The translations under genes and the position numbers were made by a program. From the NCBI GenBank assembly GCA_036489395.1, contig DASXFW010000404.1:13943-77942 (forward strand): a stretch of DNA of 64,000 bases, written 5' to 3'. Below, in pieces: positions 39,743 through 49,350 of this stretch (within the stretch, counting starts at the first letter, position 1; every line of letters begins with the position of its first letter). The notes beneath the pieces were generated by a model. That model did no database searches. It saw nothing but the letters and a program-made list of their open reading frames with translations, and was not told the origin of the DNA. This DNA is from JASHVB01 sp036489395. Its GTDB lineage: Bacteria > Pseudomonadota > Alphaproteobacteria > Acetobacterales > Acetobacteraceae.

Positions 39743-41770
39743 TCAGCGAACCGCGACCGACCCCGGGAAATGGCACGCCACGCGATGACCGGGCGCGACC
39801 TCCAACAACGGCGGGATTTCCTCCGCGCACCGCGCCGTCGCGGCCGGGCAACGCGTACGGAAATGACACCCGGAAGGCGGGTTGAGCGGGCTTGGCACTT
39901 CGCCTTTCAACACAATGCGCTGGCGCGCGTCCGCAGCGTGCAGCATCGGCACGGCGGAAATCAGGCTCGCGGTGTAGGGATGCAGCGGGCGTCGAAACAG
40001 TTCCGCGGCGGGGGCGGTCTCCACCACGCGGCCAAGATACAACACGACGATGCGGTCTGAAATGTGCCGCACCACCGCGAGATCGTGCGCAATGAACAAG
40101 TAGGTAAGGCGCAGCCGCTCCTGCAGACCGATCATGAGGTTGATGATCTGCGCCTGGATGTTCACGTCGAGCGCGGATATCGGCTCGTCGCCGACGATGA
40201 AATCCGGTTCCACCGACAGCGCGCGCGCGATCGAGATGCGTTGCCGCTGGCCACCGGAGAATTCGTGCGGAAAGCGTTGCGCGGAGGCGGGTGGCAGGCC
40301 GACCAGTTCCAGCAATTCGCCGACGCGTTCGCGGGCCGCCGCGGCGTTTTGTACAAGACCATGCAGGCGCAGCGGACCGCCAAGAATCTCACCGACCGTC
40401 ATGCGCGGGTTCAACGACGCATACGGGTCCTGGAAGATCATCTGCATGCGCCGGCGCAGTGGTCGGATCGCCGCCTGCGACGCGTGCGAGATGTCCTGGC
40501 CGGCAAATTCGATGCGTCCCGCTGTCGGTTCCTCCAACCGCATGACGACGCGCGCCAGGGTGGATTTGCCGCAGCCGGATTCGCCGACCAGGCCGACGGT
40601 TTCTCCCGGGAACACGTCCAGGTCCACACCATCGACCGCGCGCAGTACGCGGTGGTGTTCCAGGAAGTTCTCGCGCGGCAGCAGGAAATGCTTCACCAAG
40701 CCTTGCACGTGCAGCAGCGGTGCGGGGGCGGCATCCGGGCGCACTGCGGCGACACCGCCGCGCGGCTGCGGCGGCACCAGGCGTGCGCCGCTCTGCGTCA
40801 CCCAGCAACGCGCGCTGCGGCCTGGCTCGATCGGCAGCAGGGCTGGGTGTTTTGCACACGCATCGATCGCGAAGGGACAGCGCGCGCGAAAACGACACCC
40901 CTCGGGCCAGGCGCGCGCATCAGGGGGCTGGCCCTCGATCGTCGCCAGGCGGCGGTCGCCGGTCTCGCCTTCGTCCAATCGCGGGGCGGCGTGCAGCAGC
41001 GCCCAGGTGTAGGGATGCCGCGGGTCGGAGAGCAGGTCTTGCGGGCGGCCTTCCTCCACCACCTCGCCGGCGTACATCACCAGCACGCGAGAGCAGATAG
41101 TAGCGATAACACCGAGATCGTGGCTGATCAGGATGACGGCGGTGCCGAGGTCTTCGTTCAACGCGCGCAGCAGGTCGAGGATCTGCGCCTGGATCGTCAC
41201 GTCGAGCGCGGTGGTCGGTTCGTCAGCCAGGATCAGCGACGGCTCGTTGGAAAAGCCCATTGCCAGCATCACGCGCTGACGCATGCCGCCGGAGAACTGG
41301 TGCGGCCAGGAATCCAACACGCGCTCCGGCCCCGGAATGCCCATGCGACCCAGCAGTTCGGTGGCACGGGTGCGCGCCGCTTCCGGGGTGAAGCGGGCGT
41401 GCGCCGTCATCGTCTCTACCAATTGGCGGGAGATGCGCAGCACCGGGTTTAGCGACGTCATCGGGTCCTGGAAGACCATCGCGATCTCGGCACCGCGGAT
41501 GTCACGCAGCGCGTCCTCGGACAGCGTGGTGATCTCCTGGCCGCGGAATCGGATGGAACCGGCGACGATGCGCGCGGGCTCCTCGAGCAGATTCATGATC
41601 GACTTGGCGGCGACGCTCTTGCCGCTGCCGGATTCGCCGACGATGCCCAGCGTCTCGCCTCGATTCAGCGTGAAGCTGACGCCATCGACCGCGCGCACCA
41701 CGCCGGCATCGGTGAAGAACCAGGTGCGCAGGTCGCTGACCTGCAACAGCGCGTCAGCGTCGTCTGGCAT
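39743..41770 (-). CDS. Dipeptide/oligopeptide-type ABC transporter, fused DppD-DppF ATPases
   Basis: A 675-residue protein carrying two complete ABC ATPase domains that are usually separate proteins. The first has Walker A 'GESGSGKS' and signature 'FSGGMRQR'; the second has 'GESGCGKST' and 'FSGGQRQR'. Each ends with the oligopeptide-type C-terminal Cys cluster ('CRFRARCPFA', 'CHFRTRCPAA'). ATG 41770 overlaps the end of the DppC-like gene by 17 bp. It would energise the DppB/DppC permease for uptake of a peptide or similar solute. Confidence 0.93.
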   Translation of the reverse strand: MPDDADALLQVSDLRTWFFTDAGVVRAVDGVSFTLNRGETLGIVGESGSGKSVAAKSIMNLLEEPARIVAGSIRFRGQEITTLSEDALRDIRGAEIAMVFQDPMTSLNPVLRISRQLVETMTAHARFTPEAARTRATELLGRMGIPGPERVLDSWPHQFSGGMRQRVMLAMGFSNEPSLILADEPTTALDVTIQAQILDLLRALNEDLGTAVILISHDLGVIATICSRVLVMYAGEVVEEGRPQDLLSDPRHPYTWALLHAAPRLDEGETGDRRLATIEGQPPDARAWPEGCRFRARCPFAIDACAKHPALLPIEPGRSARCWVTQSGARLVPPQPRGGVAAVRPDAAPAPLLHVQGLVKHFLLPRENFLEHHRVLRAVDGVDLDVFPGETVGLVGESGCGKSTLARVVMRLEEPTAGRIEFAGQDISHASQAAIRPLRRRMQMIFQDPYASLNPRMTVGEILGGPLRLHGLVQNAAAARERVGELLELVGLPPASAQRFPHEFSGGQRQRISIARALSVEPDFIVGDEPISALDVNIQAQIINLMIGLQERLRLTYLFIAHDLAVVRHISDRIVVLYLGRVVETAPAAELFRRPLHPYTASLISAVPMLHAADARQRIVLKGEVPSPLNPPSGCHFRTRCPAATARCAEEIPPLLEVAPGHRVACHFPGSVAVR

Positions 41771-42659
41771 GCGGGTCGAGCCAGTCGCGCAGGCCGTCGC
41801 CCACGAAGTTGAAGCCGATCACCACGGTCAGGATGGCCAGGCCGGGAAAGGTCGCGACCCACCATTGGGAAACGAGTTCGCGGCCTTCCGACACCATCGA
41901 TCCCCATTCCGGCGTCGGCGGCACCACGCCCAGGCCGAGGAACGACAGGCCGGCAAACACCAGGATCGCGTTGCCGAGGTCCAGTGTCATCAACACTACC
42001 AATGGTCCCAGCGCATTGGGCAAGATCTGACGGAACAGAATGTGCGTTGGGGAAAAGCCGATGGTGCGCGCGGCGGCGACGTATTCGAGCGAACGTTGCC
42101 CAAGCACCAGGCTGCGCGCCAGGCGGGCGAATTTCGGCCACCACACCACCAGCATGGCGATCACCGTGTTGCGCGTTCCTATGCCAAGCGCTGCGGCGAT
42201 CGCCATCGCCAGGATGATTGGCGGAAAGCAGAACATCAGGTCGGTGGCGCGCATCAGGATTTCTTCCGTCCACCCGCGCGCATAGGCGGCGACGGCGCCG
42301 ACCAGCGTGCCGGCGGCACCGCCGATTAGCACTACGGTGAAGCCGACGGTGAGTGATGTGCGTGCGCCGAAGATGATGCGCGTCAGCACGTCGCGGCCGA
42401 GTTCGTCGGTGCCGAGCCAATGCGCGGCGGATGGTTCGGCAAGGCGGCCCGCCACGTTCACCGTGTCCGGCGCGTAGGGCGTGATGAAGGGCGCCAAAAT
42501 CGCTGCGACGGCCCAAAGCAGCACGACTGTACCGCCAATGACCGCCAGCAGATAGCGCCGACGCCAGCGACTGCGTCGGCCCGCACCGGAATCCGTGCTG
42601 GCGGCGAGTTCGGCCGCTTCGGCGTTGGTCAGCGCGACGCTGATGGTTGGCGGCCTCAT
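41754..42659 (-). CDS. Dipeptide-type ABC transporter permease (DppC-like)
   Basis: A 301-residue inner-membrane permease with six predicted TM segments. The N-terminal OppC-type segment ends with 'HWLGTDELGRDVLTRIIFGA', a signature of this family, and the EAA-like loop is 'EYVAAARTIGFSPTHILFRQ'. The ATG at 42659 overlaps the stop of the DppB-like gene (ATGA), showing translational coupling. Confidence 0.93.
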   Translation of the reverse strand: MRPPTISVALTNAEAAELAASTDSGAGRRSRWRRRYLLAVIGGTVVLLWAVAAILAPFITPYAPDTVNVAGRLAEPSAAHWLGTDELGRDVLTRIIFGARTSLTVGFTVVLIGGAAGTLVGAVAAYARGWTEEILMRATDLMFCFPPIILAMAIAAALGIGTRNTVIAMLVVWWPKFARLARSLVLGQRSLEYVAAARTIGFSPTHILFRQILPNALGPLVVLMTLDLGNAILVFAGLSFLGLGVVPPTPEWGSMVSEGRELVSQWWVATFPGLAILTVVIGFNFVGDGLRDWLDPHARRR

Positions 42660-43669
42660 CGCCGCATCACCCGCGGATCGAGCAGCGCGTAGGAAATATC
42701 CACCACCAGATTGACGATGACATACACGACTGCGACCACCAGCGTGACGCCCATGATCGCCGGGAAATCGAGGATCACCGCGCTCTGGAACGTATAACGC
42801 CCCAGGCCGGGCCAGGAGAATATCGTTTCGGTCAGTACCGTGCCGGTCAGCAGTTGGGCATACGCCAGGCCGCCCAGCGTCACCACCGGCAGCAGCGCGT
42901 TCGGTAGCGCGTGGCGCAGCATGATGGCCCGCCGCAGCAGGCCCTTGGCGCGCGCGACGCGGATATAATCCTGCGACAGCGCCTCCAGCATTGCGGCACG
43001 CGTGGTGCGTGTTATCAACCCCATCGTCGCAGACGCCAGCACGATCGACGGCAGGATAAGGTGCGTGATGGCGTCCCAGAACGTGTCCCATTGTCCGGCC
43101 AGCGGCGCATCGATCAGCATGAAGCCGGTCACAGTCGGCGGCGGGAACTGGTCCGCGCCAATTTGCCCCGGCCCCGGCGCCCAGCCGAGCCAGCCGTAGA
43201 ACACCGCCAGCATGATGAATGCCAGCCAGAATGTCGGCGCGGACACACCGATAAGCGATATCGCGCGCGCCACATGGTCGATCCACGAATCGCGTTTCAT
43301 CGCTGCCACCACCCCCAGCGGCAGGCCGAATATCAGCGAAAGCAGGAATGCGACGGTGGAAAGCTCGACGGTGGCAGGGGCGTATTGCGCGATGTCGTCG
43401 ATGACGGGGCGCTGCGAAGAAATGGAAATCCCCAGATCACCATGCGTCAACCCGCGCAGGAACACCCAGTAGCGTTGCCACATCGGCAGATCGAGGCCCC
43501 ATTTGTGCCGGTAAGCCGCGACGATCGCCGGATTGTTCGCGGCAATGTCGCCAAGCTGCGTCAGCACCGGATCGCCCGGCACCGTGTTGGCGATCAGGAA
43601 GATGATCAGCGTGGCCAGCAGCACCATCGCCGCGGCGATCAGCAGACGCGAAACGATGTAGCGCAGCAC
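42656..43669 (-). CDS. Dipeptide-type ABC transporter permease (DppB-like)
   Basis: A 337-residue permease with six TM segments. The start 'VLRYIVSRLLIAAAMVLLAT' and 'NTVPGDPVLTQLG' are typical of DppB/OppB; the EAA loop is 'DYIRVARAKGLLRRAIMLRH'. GTG at 43669 is chosen because GGGGGAAGGA lies just upstream; an ATG 33 bp earlier would add a stretch without family similarity. It is the first gene of the leftward dppBC-DF unit and divergent from the binding-protein gene. Confidence 0.9.
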   Translation of the reverse strand: MLRYIVSRLLIAAAMVLLATLIIFLIANTVPGDPVLTQLGDIAANNPAIVAAYRHKWGLDLPMWQRYWVFLRGLTHGDLGISISSQRPVIDDIAQYAPATVELSTVAFLLSLIFGLPLGVVAAMKRDSWIDHVARAISLIGVSAPTFWLAFIMLAVFYGWLGWAPGPGQIGADQFPPPTVTGFMLIDAPLAGQWDTFWDAITHLILPSIVLASATMGLITRTTRAAMLEALSQDYIRVARAKGLLRRAIMLRHALPNALLPVVTLGGLAYAQLLTGTVLTETIFSWPGLGRYTFQSAVILDFPAIMGVTLVVAVVYVIVNLVVDISYALLDPRVMRR

Positions 43670-43690
43670 GTGGTGGTTCCTTCCCCCTTC

Positions 43691-43753
43691 ATGCGCATAG
43701 CGCATGGGCCGCGGCGCGCCAAGTTGTCTTATTCGCGGCCGATCGTATGATCG
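43691..43753. promoter_or_regulatory. Divergent intergenic region with two short palindromes
   Basis: ATGCGC-ATA-GCGCAT (43691-43705) and CGATC-GTAT-GATCG (43740-43753) are perfect short inverted repeats in the 111-bp gap between the divergent permease operon and binding-protein gene. Both are candidate operators for shared control. No clear sigma-70 promoter stands out. Confidence 0.35.
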
Positions 43754-43780
43754 CGCGGCAAGACGACCTGGGAGGGAACC

Positions 43781-45388
43781 GTGAGTGAAATTGGCTGGAT
43801 CGGCCGGCGCGACGTCGTACGTCTGCTCGGTATCGGAGGCGCGGCGCTGGCGGCCGGATTGCCCGACAAGGTGCACGCGGCGGCGAGCGGCGGAACCCTG
43901 GTGCTGGGCGTCGATATCAGCGACTCGATCACCTTCGATCCGGCCCGCGAAGCGCAATACACCGCGCCCCTGACCATGCGCGCCGCCTATGAATCGCTGG
44001 TGACGATGACGCCGGGCGATTACCTGCACGTGAAGCCGGCGCTGGCGAAAAGCTGGGAACGGACTCCCGATGGCAAGGGCTGGCGCTTCCATCTGACCGA
44101 GGCGAAATTCAACAGCGGCCATCCGGTCACCGCCGGCGACGTGAAGTGGACGTTCGACCGACTGATCAACCTGAAGGACCAGCCATCGCAATACGTGACC
44201 AACGTCGCGGCGGTGAACGTGGTCGATCCGAAGACCGTCGATGTCGTGCTGGTCGATCCCTCGCTGCCGATCCTGACGATCCTGTCGGGCGTGAATTTCG
44301 GTATCACGGAACAAAAGGTACTGGCGGCGCATGGCGGAACCGCGGCGGCCGATGCGATCAGTGCCGACAAGGCGACGCAGTGGTTGAACCAGAATTCCTG
44401 CGGCGCAGGGCCATTCACCTTGGTCGGCTGGACGCGCGGCGCGCAGATTCTGCTGACGCGCAATCCGCACTATTTCCGCGGCCCGGTGCATTTCGAGCAT
44501 GTCATCGTGCGCCACATGGGCGACAGCGCCACGCAGCTTCTGGCGATCAAGCGCGGCGACGTCGGCGCTGCGTTCAACCTGATCCCCGAGCAAATCGACA
44601 CGCTGAAGGGCGACAGGCAGGTGCGCGTCGAGGGGCTGCGCAGCCTGGACTATGTGTACATGGCGCTGACCAACGAGCCCGAGTACAACAAGGCTCTTGC
44701 GGTGAAGGAAGCGCGCCAGGCGATCGCCTCGGCCATCGACTACGATGGGATCATCAATTCGCTGCTCGGCGGCAAGGCGATGCGCTGCGCCAGCTTTATC
44801 CCGATCGGCCTGTATGGTTCCACCGAGGAGACAACCAAGCAGATCGGCTGGCATCAGGACCTGGACCGCTCGAAGCAGTTGCTGCAGAAGGCCGGCTTCC
44901 CGAACGGGTTCGAGTTCAAGATCACCTACGGCGACGCTGCGGTATCCGGCCTTTCCTACGCAGTACTGGCGCAGAAACTGCAATCGGATCTTGCGCGCGT
45001 CGGCATCAAGGTCGTGCTCGATCCGATCGACCAGGTGAATCTGCGCACGCAGTACACCACCGGACATTCACAAGGCGGCGTGCTGACATTCTGGAATCCG
45101 TCAGGGGTAGAAACCGACCAGTGGGCATCCGCCAGCGTGCTGCGCGTGGCGAAGCGCATCCACTGGACTCCTGATCCGGCGCTGAAGAAACTGGTGCTGC
45201 AGGCGGCGGCAGAGCAGGATGCGGCAAAGCGAACGGCGCTGTATGTGGATTACGAAAAAGCGCTGATCGACCAGGCGAGCCTGCTGATCTTGTTCCAGCC
45301 GATCTATCAGTTCGCGGTACGCAACACGCTGAAGACGTTCCCACTGACCGCGGCCGGATGGGAGGCGGAACTGTACGACGCAACGTAG
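43781..45388 (+). CDS. ABC transporter substrate-binding protein, family 5 (DppA/OppA-like)
   Basis: A 535-residue extracytoplasmic solute receptor. It begins with GTG at 43781 behind GGGAGGG. The N-terminus 'RRDVVRLLGIGGAALAAG' is a twin-arginine-type signal peptide. The mature part shows the SBP family 5 signature region ('YESLVTMTPGDYLHVKPALA', 'GWRFHLTEAKFNSGHPVTA'). It is divergent from the dppBC-DF operon and most likely supplies its ligand. Specificity (peptide, nickel, opine or other) cannot be told from the sequence. Confidence 0.92.
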   Translation: MSEIGWIGRRDVVRLLGIGGAALAAGLPDKVHAAASGGTLVLGVDISDSITFDPAREAQYTAPLTMRAAYESLVTMTPGDYLHVKPALAKSWERTPDGKGWRFHLTEAKFNSGHPVTAGDVKWTFDRLINLKDQPSQYVTNVAAVNVVDPKTVDVVLVDPSLPILTILSGVNFGITEQKVLAAHGGTAAADAISADKATQWLNQNSCGAGPFTLVGWTRGAQILLTRNPHYFRGPVHFEHVIVRHMGDSATQLLAIKRGDVGAAFNLIPEQIDTLKGDRQVRVEGLRSLDYVYMALTNEPEYNKALAVKEARQAIASAIDYDGIINSLLGGKAMRCASFIPIGLYGSTEETTKQIGWHQDLDRSKQLLQKAGFPNGFEFKITYGDAAVSGLSYAVLAQKLQSDLARVGIKVVLDPIDQVNLRTQYTTGHSQGGVLTFWNPSGVETDQWASASVLRVAKRIHWTPDPALKKLVLQAAAEQDAAKRTALYVDYEKALIDQASLLILFQPIYQFAVRNTLKTFPLTAAGWEAELYDAT

Positions 45389-45392
45389 TATT

Positions 45393-45431
45393 CCCTCGTC
45401 ATGGCCGAGCTTGACCCGGCCACGACGAGGG
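45393..45431. terminator. Hairpin after the binding-protein gene
   Basis: Arms 'CCCTCGTCATGGCC' (45393-45406) and 'GGCCACGACGAGGG' (45418-45431) pair with one mismatch, 4 bp past the stop codon. No T-tract follows. It belongs with the 'GTCATGGCCGGGCTTGACCC'-like palindromes frequent in alphaproteobacteria. Confidence 0.5.
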
Positions 45432-45449
45432 GTGACAGCGGCGCGCGGG

Positions 45450-46304
45450 TCACCCCTTTGACGGCGACCACTTATAGATCTGTTGCAACGTCCCGCCCAT
45501 CAGCGCGGCGCGGTCGCTGTCCGACAGCCGGTCGGTGACGCGGAACGCATCGACGCCCTGCTTGAAGGTCAGCAACGCGACCGCGCGGGTCCAATCGGTG
45601 CCCCACATGCAGCGGTCGAGGCCAAACGCGTCAATGATTCGCCGGACCGGATCCCAGATGTCGGTGTAGGGGAACGGCTGGTGCGACAACGTGCAGGCGC
45701 CCGAAATTTTCACGGCGATGTTCTTGTACGCTGCCAGCGCCAGCAGTTTTGGAAGGTCGGCGAACGGCTGCGGCGGCGCCGGCGGCTCATGCGGCTGCGG
45801 CAGGCCGAGATGATCGATCACCAGTTGCGTCGCCGGATTGCGCTCCGCGAGGCCGGCGGCCTGCGCGAGGCGTCCTGTCGCCATGAGGTTTACCGCCAGC
45901 GAATGCCGCGCAGCAACGGCGAGCACGCGATTGATCCCGGGATCGCCGGCGTCGGTCGAGACGCCCTCGCGATTCAGCATGATGCGGATGCCGACGGTGC
46001 CCTTGGTTTCCGCCCACTCGGCGATCGATACGCCCACGTCGGGATCGGTGGGGTCGACCGGCTTGATCAGCCCGAAGCGTCCGGGGTGCTTCGCGTAAAC
46101 TTCCAGCGCGTAGCTGGCGTCGTAGCGATACATGGTGAACGGCGAGACCAGCAGCGCGGCATCGACGCCGGATTCATCCATGGCGGCAACCATCTGATCG
46201 CCAGTCACCTCCGCGGGGCCGCGCAGCACGCCGGCCCACGGCCGGCCGGAGTGGTCGCGTTCATAGGCGTGGACCTGGGCGTCGATCGTGAGCATTGTTT
46301 CCAC
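45450..46304 (-). CDS. Amidohydrolase family 2 protein
   Basis: A 284-residue metal-dependent hydrolase of the amidohydrolase-2 type. The barrel start is 'TIDAQVHAYERD', where Q replaces the first His of the usual HxH, as in several members of this branch. 'VIDHLGLPQP' and 'RCMWGTDWTRA' supply the later metal/catalytic positions. Either GTG 46304 or ATG 46295 may be the start. It is convergent with the binding-protein gene and divergent from the CocE-type hydrolase. Lactonase-like or decarboxylase-like activity is possible; the substrate is unknown. Confidence 0.85.
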   Translation of the reverse strand: METMLTIDAQVHAYERDHSGRPWAGVLRGPAEVTGDQMVAAMDESGVDAALLVSPFTMYRYDASYALEVYAKHPGRFGLIKPVDPTDPDVGVSIAEWAETKGTVGIRIMLNREGVSTDAGDPGINRVLAVAARHSLAVNLMATGRLAQAAGLAERNPATQLVIDHLGLPQPHEPPAPPQPFADLPKLLALAAYKNIAVKISGACTLSHQPFPYTDIWDPVRRIIDAFGLDRCMWGTDWTRAVALLTFKQGVDAFRVTDRLSDSDRAALMGGTLQQIYKWSPSKG

Positions 46305-46421
46305 CCCTGCGTGTTCTGGTGGCGACGCTAGGAGGCGCCGTCCGCATGTTCAAGGGGCACACTTTCTGCGGCGCACGACGACAGTGACACGGACAACCGC
46401 AACGGCACACGGGATTTTCGC

Positions 46422-48356
46422 TTGATCGTCACACAATTCCCGCACGAGATACGCGAGCTGGAGCACGTGCTGATCGCGCTGCGCGATGGCACGAATCTGG
46501 CCGCGCGCATCTGGCTGCCGGTCGATGCAGAGCACGAGCCGGTACCGGCGATCCTGGAGTACCTGCCGTACCGCAAGCGCACCGGCACGTATGAACGCGA
46601 CGCGCTGACGCATCCGTATCTTGCTGGCCACGGTTATGCTGCCGTGCGTGTCGATATCCGTGGCAGCGGCGAATCGGATGGGCTGCTCTTTGATGAATAT
46701 TCACAACAAGAACAGGATGATGCGGTTGAATTGATTGCGTGGCTGGCGGCGCAGGTGTGGTGCAATGGTGCCGTTGGGATGATGGGAATCTCGTGGGGAG
46801 GGTTCAACGCGCTGCAGGTTGCCGCGCGGCGTCCTCCGGCTTTGCAGGCAATCATCACGATTTGCTCGACCGACGATCGCTATCGCGACGACGTGCACTA
46901 CATGGGCGGCGCGGCGCTGCGTGCCAATTTTGGCTGGGCCGCTTTTCTGTTCGGCGCGATGTGCCATCCGCCCGACCCTGCGCTGGTCGGCGATCGCTGG
47001 CGCGCCATGTGGCTGGACCGACTGAACAACCTGCCGCTGTTTATTGAACCGTGGCGGCGGCACCAATGGCGCGACGATTACTGGAAGCACGGTTCGGTGT
47101 GCGAGGATTACGGCGCGATCGCCTGCCCGGTGTTCGCGGTCGGCGGCTGGACCGATGGCTATACCAACGCAATCCCGCGGTTGTTGGAACACCTGACGGT
47201 ACCGCGCAAAGGATTGATCGGTCCGTGGGCGCATGCCTATCCGCATTTCGCGCGTCCCGGTCCGCAGATCGGATTTTTGCAGGAGGCGCTGCGCTGGTGG
47301 GACCACTGGCTGAAGGGCATCGACAACGGCGTGATGGACGAGCCGATGCTGCGGGCGTGGATGACCGAGAGCGTCCAGCCTGCGGCGTATCATGACGAAC
47401 TGCCCGGGCGGTGGATTGCCGAAGCGTCGTGGCCCGCACCGGGAGTCCGTATGCAGCGGCTCGCGTTTTCAGATTCGGGGTTGCGTGCGGACGATGCAGG
47501 GCTGACGCCGGTTGCGGTGTGCTCGGCGCAGAACGTAGGTAATCATGCGGGAAGCTGGTGCCCCTTCGGGCGCGGTGCGGACCAGGCAGACGACCAGCGG
47601 GAGGACGATGCGCGGTCCCTGGTCTTCGAGACGGAACCGCTTGATGCACGCATCGAGATTCTTGGCGCGCCGGTTGTTATGCTGGAGGTTGCCGCCGACA
47701 AGCCGATTGCGCATTTGGTGGTACGGTTGTGCGACGTGCATCCGGATGGTGCGTCGCTGCGCGTCAGTTATGGAATTCTGAACCTGACGCATCGCGACGG
47801 ACATGAGCACCCGACACCGCTGGTACCCGGACAGCGTTATCTCGTACGGCTGCAACTGAATGACGCGGGATCTGCGTTTCCTGAAGGGCACCGTATCAGG
47901 ATCGCGCTGTCCACCACCTACTGGCCGATGATCTGGCCGGCGCCGGAGGTTGCGACCGTGACCGTGTTCGGCGGATCGCTGGAACTTCCTGTGCGCGAAC
48001 CAGGCGAGAGCGATGCGCTGTTATCGCCGCTACCGGTGCCGGAAACGGCCGCACCAGAGCATGTCACGCTGGTTCAGGACGGCGTGGTGCGGATCGACAG
48101 GCTGGGACTGGAACTGGGCGTTGCAGGCAGCGTCACCGCGCATGTTGAGGAAGATAGCCCGTTGAGCGCCCGTGTGAGCATGCAGCAGACACAGACCGTG
48201 TCGCGCGATGCGTGGCGGGTGCGGATCGACACTGAGTTGTGCATGTCGTGCACGCACGATGCGTTCCTGGTGCGGGCATCGATGCGCGCCTGTGAAGGCG
48301 ACGCGGAAATGTGCCGTCGCACATGGGAATGCAGCGTGCCGCGAAATCTCGTATAG
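46422..48356 (+). CDS. CocE/NonD-type alpha/beta-hydrolase
   Basis: A 644-residue serine hydrolase related to cocaine esterase and X-Pro dipeptidyl-peptidases. The start appears to be TTG at 46422, which gives the usual family opening ('ELEHVLIALRDGTNLAARIW'). The nucleophile is in 'GISWGGF', the acid region follows 'GGWTDGYTNAI' and the catalytic His is in 'IGPWAH'. A C-terminal jelly-roll domain follows ('VRLCDVHPDGASLRVSYG'). It is followed 30 bp later by a ThuA-like gene. Ester or amide substrates are likely; the exact one is unknown. Confidence 0.9.
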   Translation: MIVTQFPHEIRELEHVLIALRDGTNLAARIWLPVDAEHEPVPAILEYLPYRKRTGTYERDALTHPYLAGHGYAAVRVDIRGSGESDGLLFDEYSQQEQDDAVELIAWLAAQVWCNGAVGMMGISWGGFNALQVAARRPPALQAIITICSTDDRYRDDVHYMGGAALRANFGWAAFLFGAMCHPPDPALVGDRWRAMWLDRLNNLPLFIEPWRRHQWRDDYWKHGSVCEDYGAIACPVFAVGGWTDGYTNAIPRLLEHLTVPRKGLIGPWAHAYPHFARPGPQIGFLQEALRWWDHWLKGIDNGVMDEPMLRAWMTESVQPAAYHDELPGRWIAEASWPAPGVRMQRLAFSDSGLRADDAGLTPVAVCSAQNVGNHAGSWCPFGRGADQADDQREDDARSLVFETEPLDARIEILGAPVVMLEVAADKPIAHLVVRLCDVHPDGASLRVSYGILNLTHRDGHEHPTPLVPGQRYLVRLQLNDAGSAFPEGHRIRIALSTTYWPMIWPAPEVATVTVFGGSLELPVREPGESDALLSPLPVPETAAPEHVTLVQDGVVRIDRLGLELGVAGSVTAHVEEDSPLSARVSMQQTQTVSRDAWRVRIDTELCMSCTHDAFLVRASMRACEGDAEMCRRTWECSVPRNLV

Positions 48357-48386
48357 TGACGGCCGAAGACAAAGGGAGACGACCGA

Positions 48387-49190
48387 ATGGCAGAGAACAT
48401 GCTCGCCCGCGCCCATCTGATCGCCGGCGGCTTCCCCCCTGGGTCACCTGCCGGGCACGACCATGATTACGCCCGTTCGCGTCTGCTGGGGCTGTTGGGG
48501 GAGGCGGAGGTGCCGGCTTCCGTTGGCAGCGATTTCTCCGACGTGGAGAAGTGGCTCCCTACCAGCAAGCTGCTGATCACTTACGTCGCGGGGCCGTATC
48601 CCGATGCCGCGCAGTGTGGCGCGATGCGAAGCTGGATCGAAGGCGGCGGCCATTGGCTCGGGCTACACGGCACCAGCGGCGGACGCGCGCAGCGGTTGGA
48701 AGGATTCCGCCAGCGCCGCACAGTCAAGATGGAGCATCACGCATTGCTCGGCTGCTATTTCCTGACGCATCCGCCGATCTGCGATATCCGCGTGGACGTG
48801 CGCGATACGGTGCATCCGATCACCGACGGGTTGCCGCGATCGTTCGAAGTGGAGGATGAGCCGTATTTCATCGAACTTCAGGATCCGACGTCGGTGCGTA
48901 TCCTGCTAACCGCGGATTACGGCAGCGCCGGCGAATGGCCGGTGGCGGCGCGGCTGTATGGGTCGGACACGTCGCTGCAGGCGAACGGCCGAACACGCGT
49001 GCTTGGCTATACGAAGCAACTGGGCAAGGGCGGAGTCACGTATTTCGCGCTGGGCCACTGCCATAATCCTGAGATACGCGGCGATCGGGCGGAGATCGAT
49101 ACCGTGCCGGCGACGTTCCACGGATCGTGGGAAACGCCGGAGTTCAACACACTGCTGCGCAATGCGATCGAGTGGGGGCTGGATCGCTGA
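48387..49190 (+). CDS. ThuA-like domain protein
   Basis: A 267-residue protein with a ThuA-like (glutamine-amidotransferase-fold) domain: 'KLLITYVAGPYPDAAQCGAM', 'GGGHWLGLHGTSGG', 'THPPICDIRVDV', then 'GVTYFALGHCHNPEIRGD'. Such proteins are linked to sugar metabolism (trehalose utilisation) in rhizobia, though their activity is unclear. GGGAG lies about 9 nt before the ATG. It is probably cotranscribed with the CocE-type hydrolase. Confidence 0.8.
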   Translation: MAENMLARAHLIAGGFPPGSPAGHDHDYARSRLLGLLGEAEVPASVGSDFSDVEKWLPTSKLLITYVAGPYPDAAQCGAMRSWIEGGGHWLGLHGTSGGRAQRLEGFRQRRTVKMEHHALLGCYFLTHPPICDIRVDVRDTVHPITDGLPRSFEVEDEPYFIELQDPTSVRILLTADYGSAGEWPVAARLYGSDTSLQANGRTRVLGYTKQLGKGGVTYFALGHCHNPEIRGDRAEIDTVPATFHGSWETPEFNTLLRNAIEWGLDR

Positions 49191-49261
49191 TCCCGTTTTG
49201 TCATTGCGAGTTGGCCACCGGCCGGCGGCGGCCACCCGCCCTGGATGTAACCGCGCATTCC

Positions 49262-49333
49262 GTCATTGCGAGGCCGCTTGGCGGAAGCAATCTCCCGGGG
49301 GGATTGCTTCGGCCAAGCGGCCGCGCAATGACA
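49262..49333. repeat. Family II palindrome, copy 3
   Basis: 'GTCATTGCGAGGCCGCTTGG' at 49262 pairs with 'CCAAGCGGCCGCGCAATGAC' ending at 49333, with matching inner 'GCAATC'/'GATTGC' blocks. A further left-arm fragment ('GTCATTGCGAGTTGGCC') lies at about 49199-49216. Intergenic between the convergent ThuA-like and HD genes. Confidence 0.85.
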
Positions 49334-49350
49334 GGGGGGGGTGGGAATGA